A DNA stretch of 64,000 nt from Dyella nitratireducens (GCF_014642835.1 NZ_BMJA01000002.1:1178867-1242866), one strand, 5' to 3'; numbered from the stretch's first letter, positions 29,986 to 40,392 are shown. The notes: generated by a model not told the origin, from the sequence alone. Numbers and translations are program-made.

Positions 29986-30446
29986 ATAGCGAGCCCCCCC
30001 GAGCTCGGGGATCGACGCTAGACACGTCAAACGACAAGCTTCGCGACGAACCATGACGTTTTTCGGCGCGCGATAAAGCCCATCGCGACAAAGCTCATGC
30101 GGTATGCGCACACCTGATCCGGAAGCGGATCGGGAAGGTGTCGTTTTGACCTCGGTTTCTGGACCGCCAGTTGGCGTGTTGAAGCCCCGGACGAAACGTA
30201 AAGCGGGGGCAATGCCGAGGCAGCGTCAGTACCTCATCAGCAGAGTTGCATCGTAGCGAGAAGCAATACGTGATTTCTGTGATCAACATCATTCGATCGA
30301 TCACGCGAAGCAGAGCGTCATCGCGGCGCATCGTCATGCACAACGTCGATCTGCGCATGCCTGACTAAGAAATTTGCTGCCCACCGAGCGCAACCGCAAC
30401 ACCCACACAAACACACGATTCAAGTTCGTATCACAGGGGATAACTC
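29986..30446. other. Intergenic region upstream of the autotransporter
   Basis: No gene is visible in these 461 bases. Just after the kinase stop there is a self-complementary CCCCGAGCTCGGGG at about 29996-30010, which could act as a weak terminator but lacks a following T-run. Further on, ATCATTCGATCGATCACGCG around 30287-30307 contains overlapping GATC palindromes. The autotransporter promoter must lie in the right part; I cannot identify -35 and -10 boxes with confidence. The start codon at 30447 is preceded by AGGGGAT. Confidence 0.35.
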
Positions 30447-33400
30447 ATGAACCATACCTACCGGCTTGTCTGGAACCGTGCGCTGCGCGTATGGCAGGTG
30501 GCCTCCGAGTTGGCGCACGCACCGCAAGGCATGACTGTTCACGCGGATGTTGTGGCAAGTACTGGCCCACGTCGACGCTTGGTGCAGGCGTGTGCAGTGG
30601 CGTTGTTCGGCATGTTCGCTGCGATGGCGCCGATGCATGCCATGGCACAAACCGTTGTCGGTGCTACCGGTGGTGCCGGATCGACGGGCACCGCTCGCAA
30701 TTCGCCTCCGGGCGATTGGGGTATCGGTGGTTCAGGTGGTAGCGCAGCAGCAGAAAACGGGACTTCGCCCGCAGCGGGTGCTGCCGGCGGGGATCAGTAC
30801 AACAGTGGCAGCCAAGGTACCGTTGGCAGCGGTGGCGGTGGTGGTGGTGGTTCGAACAGTCCTTACCATCTCTCTGCAGGCGGTGCGGGTGGTGCTGCTT
30901 ACCAAGGTTGGTCAGCCGGTGGTGCGGGCGGTACCGGTGGTGCGGGCGGCGGTGGTGGTGGCGGCGGCGGTGGTGGTTATGCCGGTTGGTATGTCGGCAC
31001 GGCGTCCTCGCCGACCTCCATCACTAATGCATATGTCGGCGGCGCAGGTGGTGCTGGCGGCAGCGCCAACAGCGGCAACTCGACAGCGTCAGGTGGTAGT
31101 GGCGGCACCGGTGGTGATGGACTGGTGGGCAGTGCGTTCAACCTCACCGTGCAATCCGGAGCCAGCGCCACGGGTGGCAACGGTGGCAGCGGCGGTTCGA
31201 GCGGCGGCACCGGCGCTACAGGTGGCGTTGGAGGCGTCGGTGGACAAGGTGGCGCTGGCGGCGATGGTGTTGGTGGTTCCGGTTCTACGTTGACCAACCA
31301 GGGCAATATCACGGGTGGTAACGGCGGTATGGGTGGTGCGGCAGGAGGCCTGGCAGGCGGAGGTATAGCCGGTAATGGCGGTACGGGCGGCACCGGTGTT
31401 TCGGGATCGGCAATGACCGTGGTGAATACCGGCACCATCACCGGCGGCAATGGCGGTAGTGCTGGCAATCCCGGCGCAGGTGCTGCAGGTACACCAGGAG
31501 TAGGAGGCGCAGGTGTCGCCGCGTCCGGTAATGCGACCATCATCAACGCCGGCACCATTTCAGGTGGATTCGGAAATAACGGAACCAGTGCGCAAGCTGC
31601 TGCCGTGAATTTCACTGGCGGCGGTAACACGTTGGTGCTGGAAGCCGGTTCAACCTTGAACGGCAATGCAGTCAGTGCAGGTGGCGACACGTTGGCACTG
31701 GGCGGCAATACCAACAGCAGCTTTAACGTGACCAACGTGGTTTCGACGCTGTCCGGAAGTCTTACTGGCACTCAGTACATCGGGTTCGGCACGTTGCAAG
31801 AGTCCGGCTCCGCCACCTGGACGGTGACAGGCACCAACAACAGTGGGGCAGGCTGGTTGCTCAATTCAGGCGTGCTGTCGGTGTCTTCGACCAACGGCGC
31901 CGAGCTTGGCCCATCGGTGACGTTCAACGGCGGCACACTCAACTTCGCAAACAGCAGCGCAGCGACGTATGCCGGCAATATCGTGGTCGGCAGCAACGGC
32001 GGCACGCTCAATGCCGATGGCGGCGATCCGACGAATTTCGCCAACAATGCCGTCACGCTTACTGGCAACGTTTCCGGCGCCGGAGCGTTGGTACTGAATG
32101 CTGATCCCGCAAGCGTGAACGGGACGGTGGTGCTCAATGGCGCAGGTAGCACGCAATCGGTTGGAACCCTCACGGCCGATAACGGCATCGTCGAGATCGG
32201 CGATGGAAGCACCTCTGTCAACGTGGCCGTCGGCAACCTCAATGTCAATGGCAGCACCGAACTGAGCGTGTCGCACAACGCGGTGCTGCAGGTTAACGGC
32301 GCGATCAATGCGGCGAGCAGTTCCACGTTCATGCTCAACGGTGAACTCGATGTCACCGACAGTACGGCGATCGGAACTCAGTTGGGCGTCAACGGATCGG
32401 GCACCGTTTCCGTTGCACAGGGCGCAACACTCAACTTGCAACAAGGGTTCTACGGTGAAGGGCTGCTGACGGTAAGCGGTAACGGCACACTGCTTGATAC
32501 GGGTATGGCCAGCAACATCATCGGCATGACGATCAACAGCGGCGCGACCTTCCAGATCGGCAACGGCGGCGCTTCCGGTAGCATCGCGGTCGGGCCGTCA
32601 AGTTTTACGGACAATGGCACGCTGGTCTGGAACCACAACGATCAAGTTGCACCGTCGTTTTCGATCAGTGGCAGCGGTGGGCTAACCCAGGAAGGTACTG
32701 GCACCTTGACCCTGAGCCACACCAACACCTACACCGGTGCCACGGTGGTGAACGGCGGTTCGATTGCGGTGACGAATACGGGCAGCCTTGGTACGGGGGC
32801 ACTGAACATCGCCAGCGGCGGCGAAGTTGATCTCGCCAACACCTCGCAACAGATTGCATCGCTCAATGGTGCGGGCGTGCTTCAGCTCAATGGCACTGCG
32901 CTGGCGATCACGGATAACAGCGCAAGCGTGTTTTCCGGCTCGATCGGCGGCAATGGTTCGTTGAACTACAGCGGCAGCGGATCGCTGACGCTCGATGGCA
33001 ACAGCAGCGCCTTCACCGGCAGCACGACGGTGGCAAACGGTATGCTGGTTGTCGGCAGCGTGGCTGGCAATGGCGCAACGCTGGGTGGCAACGTGACGGT
33101 GGACAGTAGTGCAACGCTGCGCGGTTACGGCACCATCGGCGGTAGCGTCAATGTGTTGAGTGGTGGCTATCTGGCTCCAGGCCATTCCATCGGCACGCTC
33201 ACCATCAATGGCGATCTCAACCTGGCACAGAGCAGTGCGCTGAATGACGACTTCGGCGCACCGGGTGCAAACTTCCAGACGGCGGGTACCGGCGACAGCG
33301 TGCATGTGGGCGGCAATCTTTCGCTCAACGGCGCCACGCTCAACGTCAACGATGTCGGCGGCATGGGTGCAGGTTTGTACAACCTGTTCACCTACGGTGG

Positions 33401-36400
33401 CACGTTGAGCGAAACGAACGGTGGCCTGACGCTGGGCACCACGCCAGCCGGCCAAATTTTGCAATTGCAAACTTTGACGGCGCAGAAGCAGATCAATCTG
33501 ATCGATACCACCGGCCTCACGCTCACTTTCTGGAATGCAAACGGACAGGCTTCCAGTACACAGATGGGAGGCGGCAGCGGTGCCTGGTCGGCCACCGCGC
33601 CGCAATGGACCGATGCGAGCGGCAGCGTGCCGAATTCAACCATGCAGCCGCAGCCAGGTTTTGCCATCTTCGGCGGCACATCGGGCACCGTGACGGTGGA
33701 CGATAGTGCCGGTGCGGTGCAAGCGAGCGGCATGCAGTTCGCAACGAGTGGCTACGTGCTCAGTGGCGGCACATTGACGTTGACGGGTACGGCGCCGGTG
33801 ATTCGCGTTGGCGATGGTTCCAGCGCAAGTGCCGGCATGACCGCCACCATCAACAACGTACTGGCGGGCAATGCTGGATTGACCAAGACCGATGCCGGCA
33901 CCTTGGTGCTGGGTGGTATCAATACTTATAGCGGCGGCACTGCCATCAACGGCGGCACGCTGGTTGTATCGAGTGATGCCAACCTCGGCAATGTTTCCGG
34001 TGGCCTCAGCTTTGACGGCGGCACGCTGGAAAATACCGTGGCTTTCAACACGGGCAGGGCGATCACGCTTGCCGGTAACGGCACCCTGCAAACCAATGCC
34101 GATCTTCTGATCTCCGGCGTTGTCGCTGGCAACGGCGGGTTGAACAAGACCGGCACAGGCACTCTGACTCTTGCTGGCGCCAACACTTACGGCGGCGTCA
34201 CCACGATCAGTGCAGGCACGCTCCAGCTCGGCAATGGTGGCAGTACGGGTTTGGTGGGCGGCACGATTGTCGACAACGCAGCGCTGGTCTTCGATTTAAG
34301 TGGCACCAACAGCGCCGACACCATCAGCGGCACCGGTACTCTGACCCAGGCGGGTAACGGCACATTGGTATTGTCGGCCGCCAATACCTACACCGGCGGC
34401 ACCACGATAAGCGCGGGCACGCTGCAACTCGGGAATGGCGGCAGCACGGGTTCGGTGGTTGGCACGATTGTCGACAACGCGACGCTGGCTTTCGACTTCG
34501 GTGGCACCCAAAGCGTCAACAACACCATCACCGGCAATGGCACGGTGGCACAAGCCGGCGCGGGCACCACCATCTACAGCGGTAACGCCCGTGGCATCAC
34601 CTGGTTGGTGCAGCAAGGAACCTTGCAGCTTGGCGACGGCACGAATGCCTTTAGCCAGACGAGTACCACCAGTGGTCCGTTGGTGACGGTGGTCAACGGC
34701 GCAGGATTTATCAACGCGGCGCACGCATCGATCAGTGGCAGTCAGGGCGCCCAAGGCACTAACGGTGCGTATGGCTATGGCGGCAATGGCGGTAACGGTG
34801 GTGTGGGTGGTGCCGGTGGTGTGGCGGTCAGCCTCGGCAGCAACAGCAGCAGCACCAACAATGGCCAGTTGCTAGGCGGCGCAGGCGGCAACGGCGGTTA
34901 CGGCGGCGGCTCCAACAGCGGCTATGGCGGTAACGGTGGCACGGGCGGTGCAGGCGGCATGGCGATTACCGTCGGCAGCAACAGCACGTTCACCAATACC
35001 GGCAGTGTTGCGGGCGGAGTAGGCGGTGTCGGTGGATACAGCGCAAGCGGCAGCACCATTACGCAGGGTGGCCTCGGTGGTAACGGCGGCGCGGGTGGTG
35101 CCGGCGTTGCTGCGTATGCCGGCGCCGCGGTGAGCAATAGCGGCACGATTTCGGGCGGCACTGGCGGTGCTGGCTATCTCGCGGCAGGCATCAACCATGT
35201 CGCGGGTGCCGGTGTCGGTGGTAACGGTGGCGCCGGCGTTTCTGGCGCGGGCTTCGCGCTGATCAATAGCGGTGCGGTTTTCGGCGGTGACGGTGGTGCG
35301 GGTGCTGCCAATCCTCTTGTTGGCGAAGGCAATGGCGCGGTTGGTGGCGATGGTGGTGTAGGCGGTGTGGCGGTTCAAGCGGGCGATGGCACGCAAATCA
35401 CCAACAACCATGGCGCGACCATGACAGGTGGTTCTGGTGGTTCCGGCGGCACAGGAGCATTTGGTCCTGATGCTGGCGGTGGCAACGGCGGCATCGGTGG
35501 TGCGGGTGTCGCGGGCTCGAATTTTTCTCTCAGCAATGCCGGTGACATTGTCGGTGGAACTGGCGGTCTGGGAGGAAGTGGTGGCGTCAGCTTCATCACG
35601 GCAGGTGCTGCTGGCGGTGATGGTGGCATGGGCGGGGCAGGCGTTGATGGCACCGGTTTCACGCTCGAAAACACCGGCAGCATTACCGGTGGTAACGGGC
35701 AGAGCGGTGGTGGAGGTGGTGCCAACCACAGCAGCACGACCGACAGTACGGGTGGCAACGGTGGTTCGGGTGGAGTCGCTGGTGCGGGGGTCAACCTCGG
35801 GCAGGGCAGCACACTGGTCAACAGCGGCAGTATCGCGGGTGGTGATGGCGGTGCCGGTGCGCCTGGCGGCGGTTATAGCGGTGGCGCTCCTGTCCAGAAT
35901 GGTGTGAGCGGCAGCAATGGTGCCGGCGGTGTGGGCGTGGTCGGTCTTGGCAACGATCGCGTGGTGACCAGTGGCAATATCTCAGGCGGCCTGGCTGGCG
36001 ATGGCAGCACGCTTGCCGATGCCGTGACGTTCTCCGGTGGTGGCAACACGTTGGTGCTTGAGAACGGCTATAGCTTTACCGGCAATGTGATCAGCACCAG
36101 CGGCAGCACTGGGAGTGGCGATACATTTGCGTTGGGCGGTAACGCGAATGGCAGCTTCGACCTTTCTTCGCTGGTCTCGACACTTTCGGGCAGCTTGAGC
36201 GGCACGCAATTCGTTGGCTTCGCGCAATTCCTGAAGGAAGACGGCGGCACCTGGACGCTTAGCGGCAGCGGCACGCAAAACTGGACGATCAGTGGCGGCA
36301 CATTGCAAGGTGATGCGACAGCGATTCAAGGCAATGTAAGTTTCGCTCCTGCCGAGGGCAACGTTGCAAGCGTGATCTTCGATCAGGGCAGCGGCAATAC

Positions 36401-38264
36401 CAACAGCTCGGTCAACGCGATTTACGCAAGCGTGATCAGTGGCAACGGCGTGTTGATAAAGACGGGCAACGGCACGCTGACGCTGATCGGAAGCAACAGT
36501 TACACCGGTGGCACCACGATCGCTGCTGGTACCTTGCAGGTTGGCAGCGGCGATACCAGTGGTGCCATCACCGGCAATGTTTTGGACAACGGCGCGCTGG
36601 TTTTTGACCGCTCGGATAACCTGAGTTTTGCCGGCAGCATTTCCGGCAGCGGTAGCCTGACCAAACTCGGTGCGGGCACGTTGATATTGGACAGTGCCAA
36701 TACATACTCCGGCATGACGACGGTTGCTGCGGGTACCTTGGAGGTTGGTGATAGCGCGCACGCTACCGCGACCTTGGCCGGCGATGTCACCGTCGATCAA
36801 GCGGCGACCTTGCGCGGTCACGGCACGATCGATGGCGATGTCGTGAACAGTGGTGTGGTGTGGCCGGGTGGTTCGGTCGGGGTACTGACCATCCAGGGTA
36901 ATTACACTCAGCAGGCCAATGGCAGCTTGCAGATTGACGTAACGCCCACCAAGGCATCGGAGTTGCTGGTCAATGGCAATGCAAGCCTGGCTGGCACCTT
37001 GAATCTGATCTATGCCCCCGGCACGTACACGCCTTCCACTTTTACCCTGGTACAGGCGAAGGCGGTAAGCGGCAGCTTCACGACCGTCAACGCATCGGGT
37101 TCGATACCGACGGCCCTGAATCCAAAAGTGCAAGACACTGCAACACAGGTTGATCTGGTATTGAGCACGGCCACGACGTCCCCCAGTCCAACCCCGACTC
37201 CAACGCCCACTCCAGCTCCAGCTCCAACACCCACTCCGACCCCGACGCCAACTCCCGCCCCCACTTCAGGCACGCAGACGGTGAAAGTGGCGCCCAGCGA
37301 CGGATCGCTCTATGGCAACCTCATGCGCAGCGTGACCATGGCCGGGGAACAAAATCTTCGCGCCGTGCTGGATAACGGTCTGCCTGATATTCAAAACCAT
37401 TGCAGCGCTGAGAAGTCCACGCGAGGTACGAGTTCATCCGGATGCAGCGGTGGTCTGTGGATGCAATACAGCGGTTCCAGTCTGGCCATCGACGGTACCG
37501 ACGGACTCCACGCATCCGGTTTCAGCCTTCTTGGTGGTGCGGACCATGCATTCGGTGCGATACGCGCTGGTGTGGAAGCGGGCCTTGATCGCATCAATGC
37601 GAACGACCCGCAGCGCGGCAATGGAAGCATTGATGGCGAGCATGCGGGCGTGTATGCATTGGCTGACGTTGGTCCGTTGATACTGTCGGCTACCGCTGAT
37701 GCAGCCCACCAGCACTACCGTGTTGACCGCTATACAGGCATCGGCCATGCCGTTGCCCATCCTGATGGTGAAACTACGTCGGCTGCGCTGCAGGCTGCGT
37801 GGCCCATGCACATTGCACTGTGGCAATGGACGCCGAAAGTCGGCTTGCTTTATCAGCACCAAAGCCTGGATGGCTTTACCGAGACGCAACCCGATAGCAA
37901 TCCGTTAGCGTCGGCATATGCAGTTGATGGTGCGCACAGCACCTACAACACGATGTTGCCGTATGTCGCCATGACGCTCAGCGGCGTGTTCCATTACCGC
38001 GATGTCACCTATGTACCGGCTTTCACGGCGGGATATCGCTATGACACACGTGACGCTACAGCTCCCACGGTAAACGTCGCCGCCGCTGATGGCACCTTGT
38101 TTGCTCTGTCTGGCGCAAGGCTGGGAAGAGGGCAGGCAACGGCGGGTGCACGCATCACCGCTGAAGCAGGTGCATCGTGGAATGTCTATGTCGACTACCA
38201 GGGCTTGTTCGCAAACCATGCACATGATCAGGCGTTGAGCCTGGGGTTCACGAAGTATTTTTGA
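30447..38264 (+). CDS. Giant glycine-rich autotransporter (type Va secretion) with PATR repeats
   Basis: A 2605-residue autotransporter adhesin-like protein. It begins with an extended signal peptide region (MNHTYRLVWNRALRVWQVAS) and a signal peptide cleaved near MAQT (about residue 68). The passenger alternates two glycine-rich blocks of GGxGG/GGTGG type (about 72-385 and 1430-1848) with passenger-associated transport repeats (GNGTLTLAGANTYSGGTTI-like units, about 630-1400 and 1990-2140), which form a beta-helix. A Pro-Thr/Ala linker (2245-2275) leads to the C-terminal beta-barrel (about 2280-2605) ending in an aromatic residue, as expected for BamA recognition. Two Cys flank residue 2316. 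It is intact over 7.8 kb. Function is probably surface adhesion or biofilm; a sulfotransferase gene follows. Confidence 0.95.
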   Translation: MNHTYRLVWNRALRVWQVASELAHAPQGMTVHADVVASTGPRRRLVQACAVALFGMFAAMAPMHAMAQTVVGATGGAGSTGTARNSPPGDWGIGGSGGSAAAENGTSPAAGAAGGDQYNSGSQGTVGSGGGGGGGSNSPYHLSAGGAGGAAYQGWSAGGAGGTGGAGGGGGGGGGGGYAGWYVGTASSPTSITNAYVGGAGGAGGSANSGNSTASGGSGGTGGDGLVGSAFNLTVQSGASATGGNGGSGGSSGGTGATGGVGGVGGQGGAGGDGVGGSGSTLTNQGNITGGNGGMGGAAGGLAGGGIAGNGGTGGTGVSGSAMTVVNTGTITGGNGGSAGNPGAGAAGTPGVGGAGVAASGNATIINAGTISGGFGNNGTSAQAAAVNFTGGGNTLVLEAGSTLNGNAVSAGGDTLALGGNTNSSFNVTNVVSTLSGSLTGTQYIGFGTLQESGSATWTVTGTNNSGAGWLLNSGVLSVSSTNGAELGPSVTFNGGTLNFANSSAATYAGNIVVGSNGGTLNADGGDPTNFANNAVTLTGNVSGAGALVLNADPASVNGTVVLNGAGSTQSVGTLTADNGIVEIGDGSTSVNVAVGNLNVNGSTELSVSHNAVLQVNGAINAASSSTFMLNGELDVTDSTAIGTQLGVNGSGTVSVAQGATLNLQQGFYGEGLLTVSGNGTLLDTGMASNIIGMTINSGATFQIGNGGASGSIAVGPSSFTDNGTLVWNHNDQVAPSFSISGSGGLTQEGTGTLTLSHTNTYTGATVVNGGSIAVTNTGSLGTGALNIASGGEVDLANTSQQIASLNGAGVLQLNGTALAITDNSASVFSGSIGGNGSLNYSGSGSLTLDGNSSAFTGSTTVANGMLVVGSVAGNGATLGGNVTVDSSATLRGYGTIGGSVNVLSGGYLAPGHSIGTLTINGDLNLAQSSALNDDFGAPGANFQTAGTGDSVHVGGNLSLNGATLNVNDVGGMGAGLYNLFTYGGTLSETNGGLTLGTTPAGQILQLQTLTAQKQINLIDTTGLTLTFWNANGQASSTQMGGGSGAWSATAPQWTDASGSVPNSTMQPQPGFAIFGGTSGTVTVDDSAGAVQASGMQFATSGYVLSGGTLTLTGTAPVIRVGDGSSASAGMTATINNVLAGNAGLTKTDAGTLVLGGINTYSGGTAINGGTLVVSSDANLGNVSGGLSFDGGTLENTVAFNTGRAITLAGNGTLQTNADLLISGVVAGNGGLNKTGTGTLTLAGANTYGGVTTISAGTLQLGNGGSTGLVGGTIVDNAALVFDLSGTNSADTISGTGTLTQAGNGTLVLSAANTYTGGTTISAGTLQLGNGGSTGSVVGTIVDNATLAFDFGGTQSVNNTITGNGTVAQAGAGTTIYSGNARGITWLVQQGTLQLGDGTNAFSQTSTTSGPLVTVVNGAGFINAAHASISGSQGAQGTNGAYGYGGNGGNGGVGGAGGVAVSLGSNSSSTNNGQLLGGAGGNGGYGGGSNSGYGGNGGTGGAGGMAITVGSNSTFTNTGSVAGGVGGVGGYSASGSTITQGGLGGNGGAGGAGVAAYAGAAVSNSGTISGGTGGAGYLAAGINHVAGAGVGGNGGAGVSGAGFALINSGAVFGGDGGAGAANPLVGEGNGAVGGDGGVGGVAVQAGDGTQITNNHGATMTGGSGGSGGTGAFGPDAGGGNGGIGGAGVAGSNFSLSNAGDIVGGTGGLGGSGGVSFITAGAAGGDGGMGGAGVDGTGFTLENTGSITGGNGQSGGGGGANHSSTTDSTGGNGGSGGVAGAGVNLGQGSTLVNSGSIAGGDGGAGAPGGGYSGGAPVQNGVSGSNGAGGVGVVGLGNDRVVTSGNISGGLAGDGSTLADAVTFSGGGNTLVLENGYSFTGNVISTSGSTGSGDTFALGGNANGSFDLSSLVSTLSGSLSGTQFVGFAQFLKEDGGTWTLSGSGTQNWTISGGTLQGDATAIQGNVSFAPAEGNVASVIFDQGSGNTNSSVNAIYASVISGNGVLIKTGNGTLTLIGSNSYTGGTTIAAGTLQVGSGDTSGAITGNVLDNGALVFDRSDNLSFAGSISGSGSLTKLGAGTLILDSANTYSGMTTVAAGTLEVGDSAHATATLAGDVTVDQAATLRGHGTIDGDVVNSGVVWPGGSVGVLTIQGNYTQQANGSLQIDVTPTKASELLVNGNASLAGTLNLIYAPGTYTPSTFTLVQAKAVSGSFTTVNASGSIPTALNPKVQDTATQVDLVLSTATTSPSPTPTPTPTPAPAPTPTPTPTPTPAPTSGTQTVKVAPSDGSLYGNLMRSVTMAGEQNLRAVLDNGLPDIQNHCSAEKSTRGTSSSGCSGGLWMQYSGSSLAIDGTDGLHASGFSLLGGADHAFGAIRAGVEAGLDRINANDPQRGNGSIDGEHAGVYALADVGPLILSATADAAHQHYRVDRYTGIGHAVAHPDGETTSAALQAAWPMHIALWQWTPKVGLLYQHQSLDGFTETQPDSNPLASAYAVDGAHSTYNTMLPYVAMTLSGVFHYRDVTYVPAFTAGYRYDTRDATAPTVNVAAADGTLFALSGARLGRGQATAGARITAEAGASWNVYVDYQGLFANHAHDQALSLGFTKYF
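37180..37268 (+). repeat. Pro-Thr/Ala-Pro coding microrepeat in the autotransporter
   Basis: About 89 bases of CCNACN and CCNGCN hexanucleotide units encode an alternating Pro-Thr and Pro-Ala linker between passenger and barrel. Synonymous third bases vary, so it is not a pure slippage tract, but its length could still change by recombination. A flexible, extended linker of this kind spaces the beta-helix from the outer membrane. Confidence 0.8.
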
Positions 38265-38382
38265 CCTATGGCATGGCCATGGATGGCCTGCCACCTTGTC
38301 TCGTTTGGTCACGGCAGAAGAAAGGCCATCTGCTTCATGCCGGTGTAGCGCCAGTTGAAATCCACAGCAAACCAGGGGCTCC

Positions 38383-39201
38383 ATGTCGCGTGCTATTCAT
38401 TTCATTTCCGGCCTGCCACGATCGGGGTCGACGCTGCTAGCCGCCTTGTTGCGCCAGAACCCACGCTTTCATGCGGGAATGAGCAGCCCGGTGGCCGGCA
38501 TGTTCAATAATCTGCTGGGTGAGATGAGCGGGCGCAATGAATTCTCGGTCTTCATCGACGACGCGCAGCGTGAGCGTGTGCTGCGCGGGCTGTTCGACAA
38601 CTACTACGGGCCGGATATCGATGCGCAAGTCATCTTCGACACCAATCGCATGTGGTGCAGTAAATTACCCGTGCTTCGAACGCTGTTTCCCCATGGCCGA
38701 ATCATCGCTTGCGTGCGCCACGTATCCTGGGTGATGGACAGCTTCGAGCGACTGACTCGGCGCAATGTTTTCCAGCCGTCCTCGATTTTCAGTTACCGGC
38801 CGGGTACAACTGTTTATTCGCGCACCGAAGGGTTGGCGGGCGGCGACGGCCTGGTGGGGCATGCATACAACGCATTGAAAGAAGCCTATTTCGGCGAACA
38901 CGCGGCACAGCATTTGATGTTGGTGCAATACGAAACGCTGACGAACGATCCGGCGCGCGTGTTGGCTGCCATCTATGCGTTTCTTGACGAGCCCGCGTTT
39001 GAGCATGACTTCGAAAACATCAGCTACGACGCCACCGAATTTGACCTGCGTGCAGGCACTCCGGGCCTGCACGCAGTGCGTCCTCGGGTGGAGGCAATCT
39101 GCAACGAAACCATCCTGCCACCCGACGTGTTTCGTCGTTACGAAAATGACGCGTTTTGGCGCGACCCGAATATCAATCTGCGTAGGGTGCAAGTGGTTTA
39201 G
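38383..39201 (+). CDS. Sulfotransferase family protein
   Basis: A 272-residue cytoplasmic protein. The 5'-phosphosulfate loop is GLPRSGSTLLAAL at residues 10-22 after the first strand HFIS, and the 3'-phosphate region is RIIACVRHVSWVMDSFERL. A C-terminal LMLVQYETLTNDPARVLAAIYAFLDEP segment matches PAPS-dependent sulfotransferases, including those of the tyrosylprotein type. It lies 118 bases after the autotransporter in the same direction and may sulfate a surface glycan, a peptide or the autotransporter itself; no acceptor can be named from sequence. It converges with the GH76 gene, 24 bases apart. Confidence 0.82.
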   Translation: MSRAIHFISGLPRSGSTLLAALLRQNPRFHAGMSSPVAGMFNNLLGEMSGRNEFSVFIDDAQRERVLRGLFDNYYGPDIDAQVIFDTNRMWCSKLPVLRTLFPHGRIIACVRHVSWVMDSFERLTRRNVFQPSSIFSYRPGTTVYSRTEGLAGGDGLVGHAYNALKEAYFGEHAAQHLMLVQYETLTNDPARVLAAIYAFLDEPAFEHDFENISYDATEFDLRAGTPGLHAVRPRVEAICNETILPPDVFRRYENDAFWRDPNINLRRVQVV

Positions 39202-39225
39202 GGATGTTTGGAATGCTTTGCGCGG

Positions 39226-40392
39226 TTATCGTCCTCTGACGTCTCCGATCAGCACACTGAGCGCGCTGGCCTGAGTGCGCCAGTCGAATACGTTCGGGTG
39301 GTCATCGTTGGTGGCTCCGGCCCAACGCGTGCCAAGTCGGCCGACGGCATCGCGATCGTTTTTCCAGATGCTTTGGGCTTGTATATCGAGAAAGGCCGCG
39401 TACCGGCGATCGTGGGTGGTATCGACCAAGTCGGTCCAATAGCGCATGAAGATGCCCTTGAATTGCTCACCGTCATCGCTGCAGGTTTTATCCAGCGCGT
39501 CACAGGTTTCAGTCAGGACGCCGTCGATCACCAGTGCGTTGGGACCGATCGCAGAATCGGCCAAGCGGCGCACGGCGACCAGGATCTGCGGATCCCTGGT
39601 GGCGCGCCACAGTTCCAGGCCAGCGCCGATGGCCAAACCCTGGTTGTAGGTCCAAACAGTCTGGCCGTTGTTGGTGCAGGCATTGGTGAGGCCGTCGTTG
39701 ACCAAGCCATCGGCATTGATCATGCCGCTGCGCTGGAACCATGCCCAGGCCGTGCGGGATCGAGCCAGCCACTGCTTGTCGTCAGGGATCCGGTTATGCA
39801 GTTCGGCGGTGAGCCGGATGAACAGTCCGTTGGTGACGGCGTTCTTGTAGGTACGCGCGGCACTCCACCAGACGCCACCACCACAGGTACTGGTATCCCA
39901 GTAACCGTACACGTAGTTGGCAATGATGACCGCCATGGCCAGGTACTTCGGGTTGCGGGTCAGGTCATAGGCTTCTACCCAGGTCAGCCCCCACCATTCG
40001 GTGTCGTCGATAGACTGGCTGGTGAAATTGCCCAGCGAAGGCTCACCCTGCAGTACGCCGGCTGGAAACACGCCCTTATTCTTTTTGAAGGTGTTGTCCA
40101 ATTGGCTGAGATAGCGGCGATCGCCCGTGCGTTGCATGTAATCGCCAATGGTTTGCAAGGCGACTGCCGAATTCCACCAATTGGACGGAAACCAGGCCTT
40201 GTTTGGGTCGTAGGAACTCATCAGCACATCCGCAGCCATCCGGGCACGGGCAACGGCGGTCAGATCGCCGGTGTGCGAGTTGGATGGGTACGTTGGTTCG
40301 GTTGCCGTCGAAGGTAAGGTAACGGCCATGGCCGTCAAGCCGGCTGCAATCAGCAGCGCCTGAACTCGTGTACGTATTGTCTGGAGACTCAT
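39226..40392 (-). CDS. Secreted glycoside hydrolase family 76 (alpha-1,6-mannanase-like)
   Basis: A 388-residue protein with a signal peptide (start MSLQTIRTRVQALLIAAG, cleavage near STATE). The mature protein has the alternating helical pattern of an (alpha/alpha)6 barrel and the paired acidic residues of GH76 in SIDDTEWWGLTWVEAYDLT, the catalytic Asp-Asp. Other family features are SNWWNSAVALQTIGDYM, CGGGVWWSAARTYKNAVTNGLF and WTYNQGLAIGAGLELW. GH76 enzymes cleave alpha-1,6-mannan backbones of fungal or mycobacterial origin, so the enzyme may serve fungal cell-wall feeding. ATG at 40392 was selected over 40455 because it directly starts the signal peptide. Confidence 0.88.
   Translation of the reverse strand: MSLQTIRTRVQALLIAAGLTAMAVTLPSTATEPTYPSNSHTGDLTAVARARMAADVLMSSYDPNKAWFPSNWWNSAVALQTIGDYMQRTGDRRYLSQLDNTFKKNKGVFPAGVLQGEPSLGNFTSQSIDDTEWWGLTWVEAYDLTRNPKYLAMAVIIANYVYGYWDTSTCGGGVWWSAARTYKNAVTNGLFIRLTAELHNRIPDDKQWLARSRTAWAWFQRSGMINADGLVNDGLTNACTNNGQTVWTYNQGLAIGAGLELWRATRDPQILVAVRRLADSAIGPNALVIDGVLTETCDALDKTCSDDGEQFKGIFMRYWTDLVDTTHDRRYAAFLDIQAQSIWKNDRDAVGRLGTRWAGATNDDHPNVFDWRTQASALSVLIGDVRGR

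Noticed and set aside
29996-30010. Rho-independent terminator after the sensor kinase
   Set aside because: Perfectly self-complementary GC-rich sequence, but no U-tract and a very short loop; left as a remark in the intergenic entry.
34735-35990. Possible CRISPR-like array in regularly repeating DNA
   Set aside because: Repeats are in frame, glycine-coding, not of constant length, with no unique spacers; no Cas gene is nearby. The tni module also lacks any CRISPR.
35982-37133. 383-codon and other long minus-strand frames opposite the autotransporter
   Set aside because: They mirror the low-complexity Gly/Thr/Asn codons of the passenger, have no domain, and the sense frame has a signal peptide and barrel.
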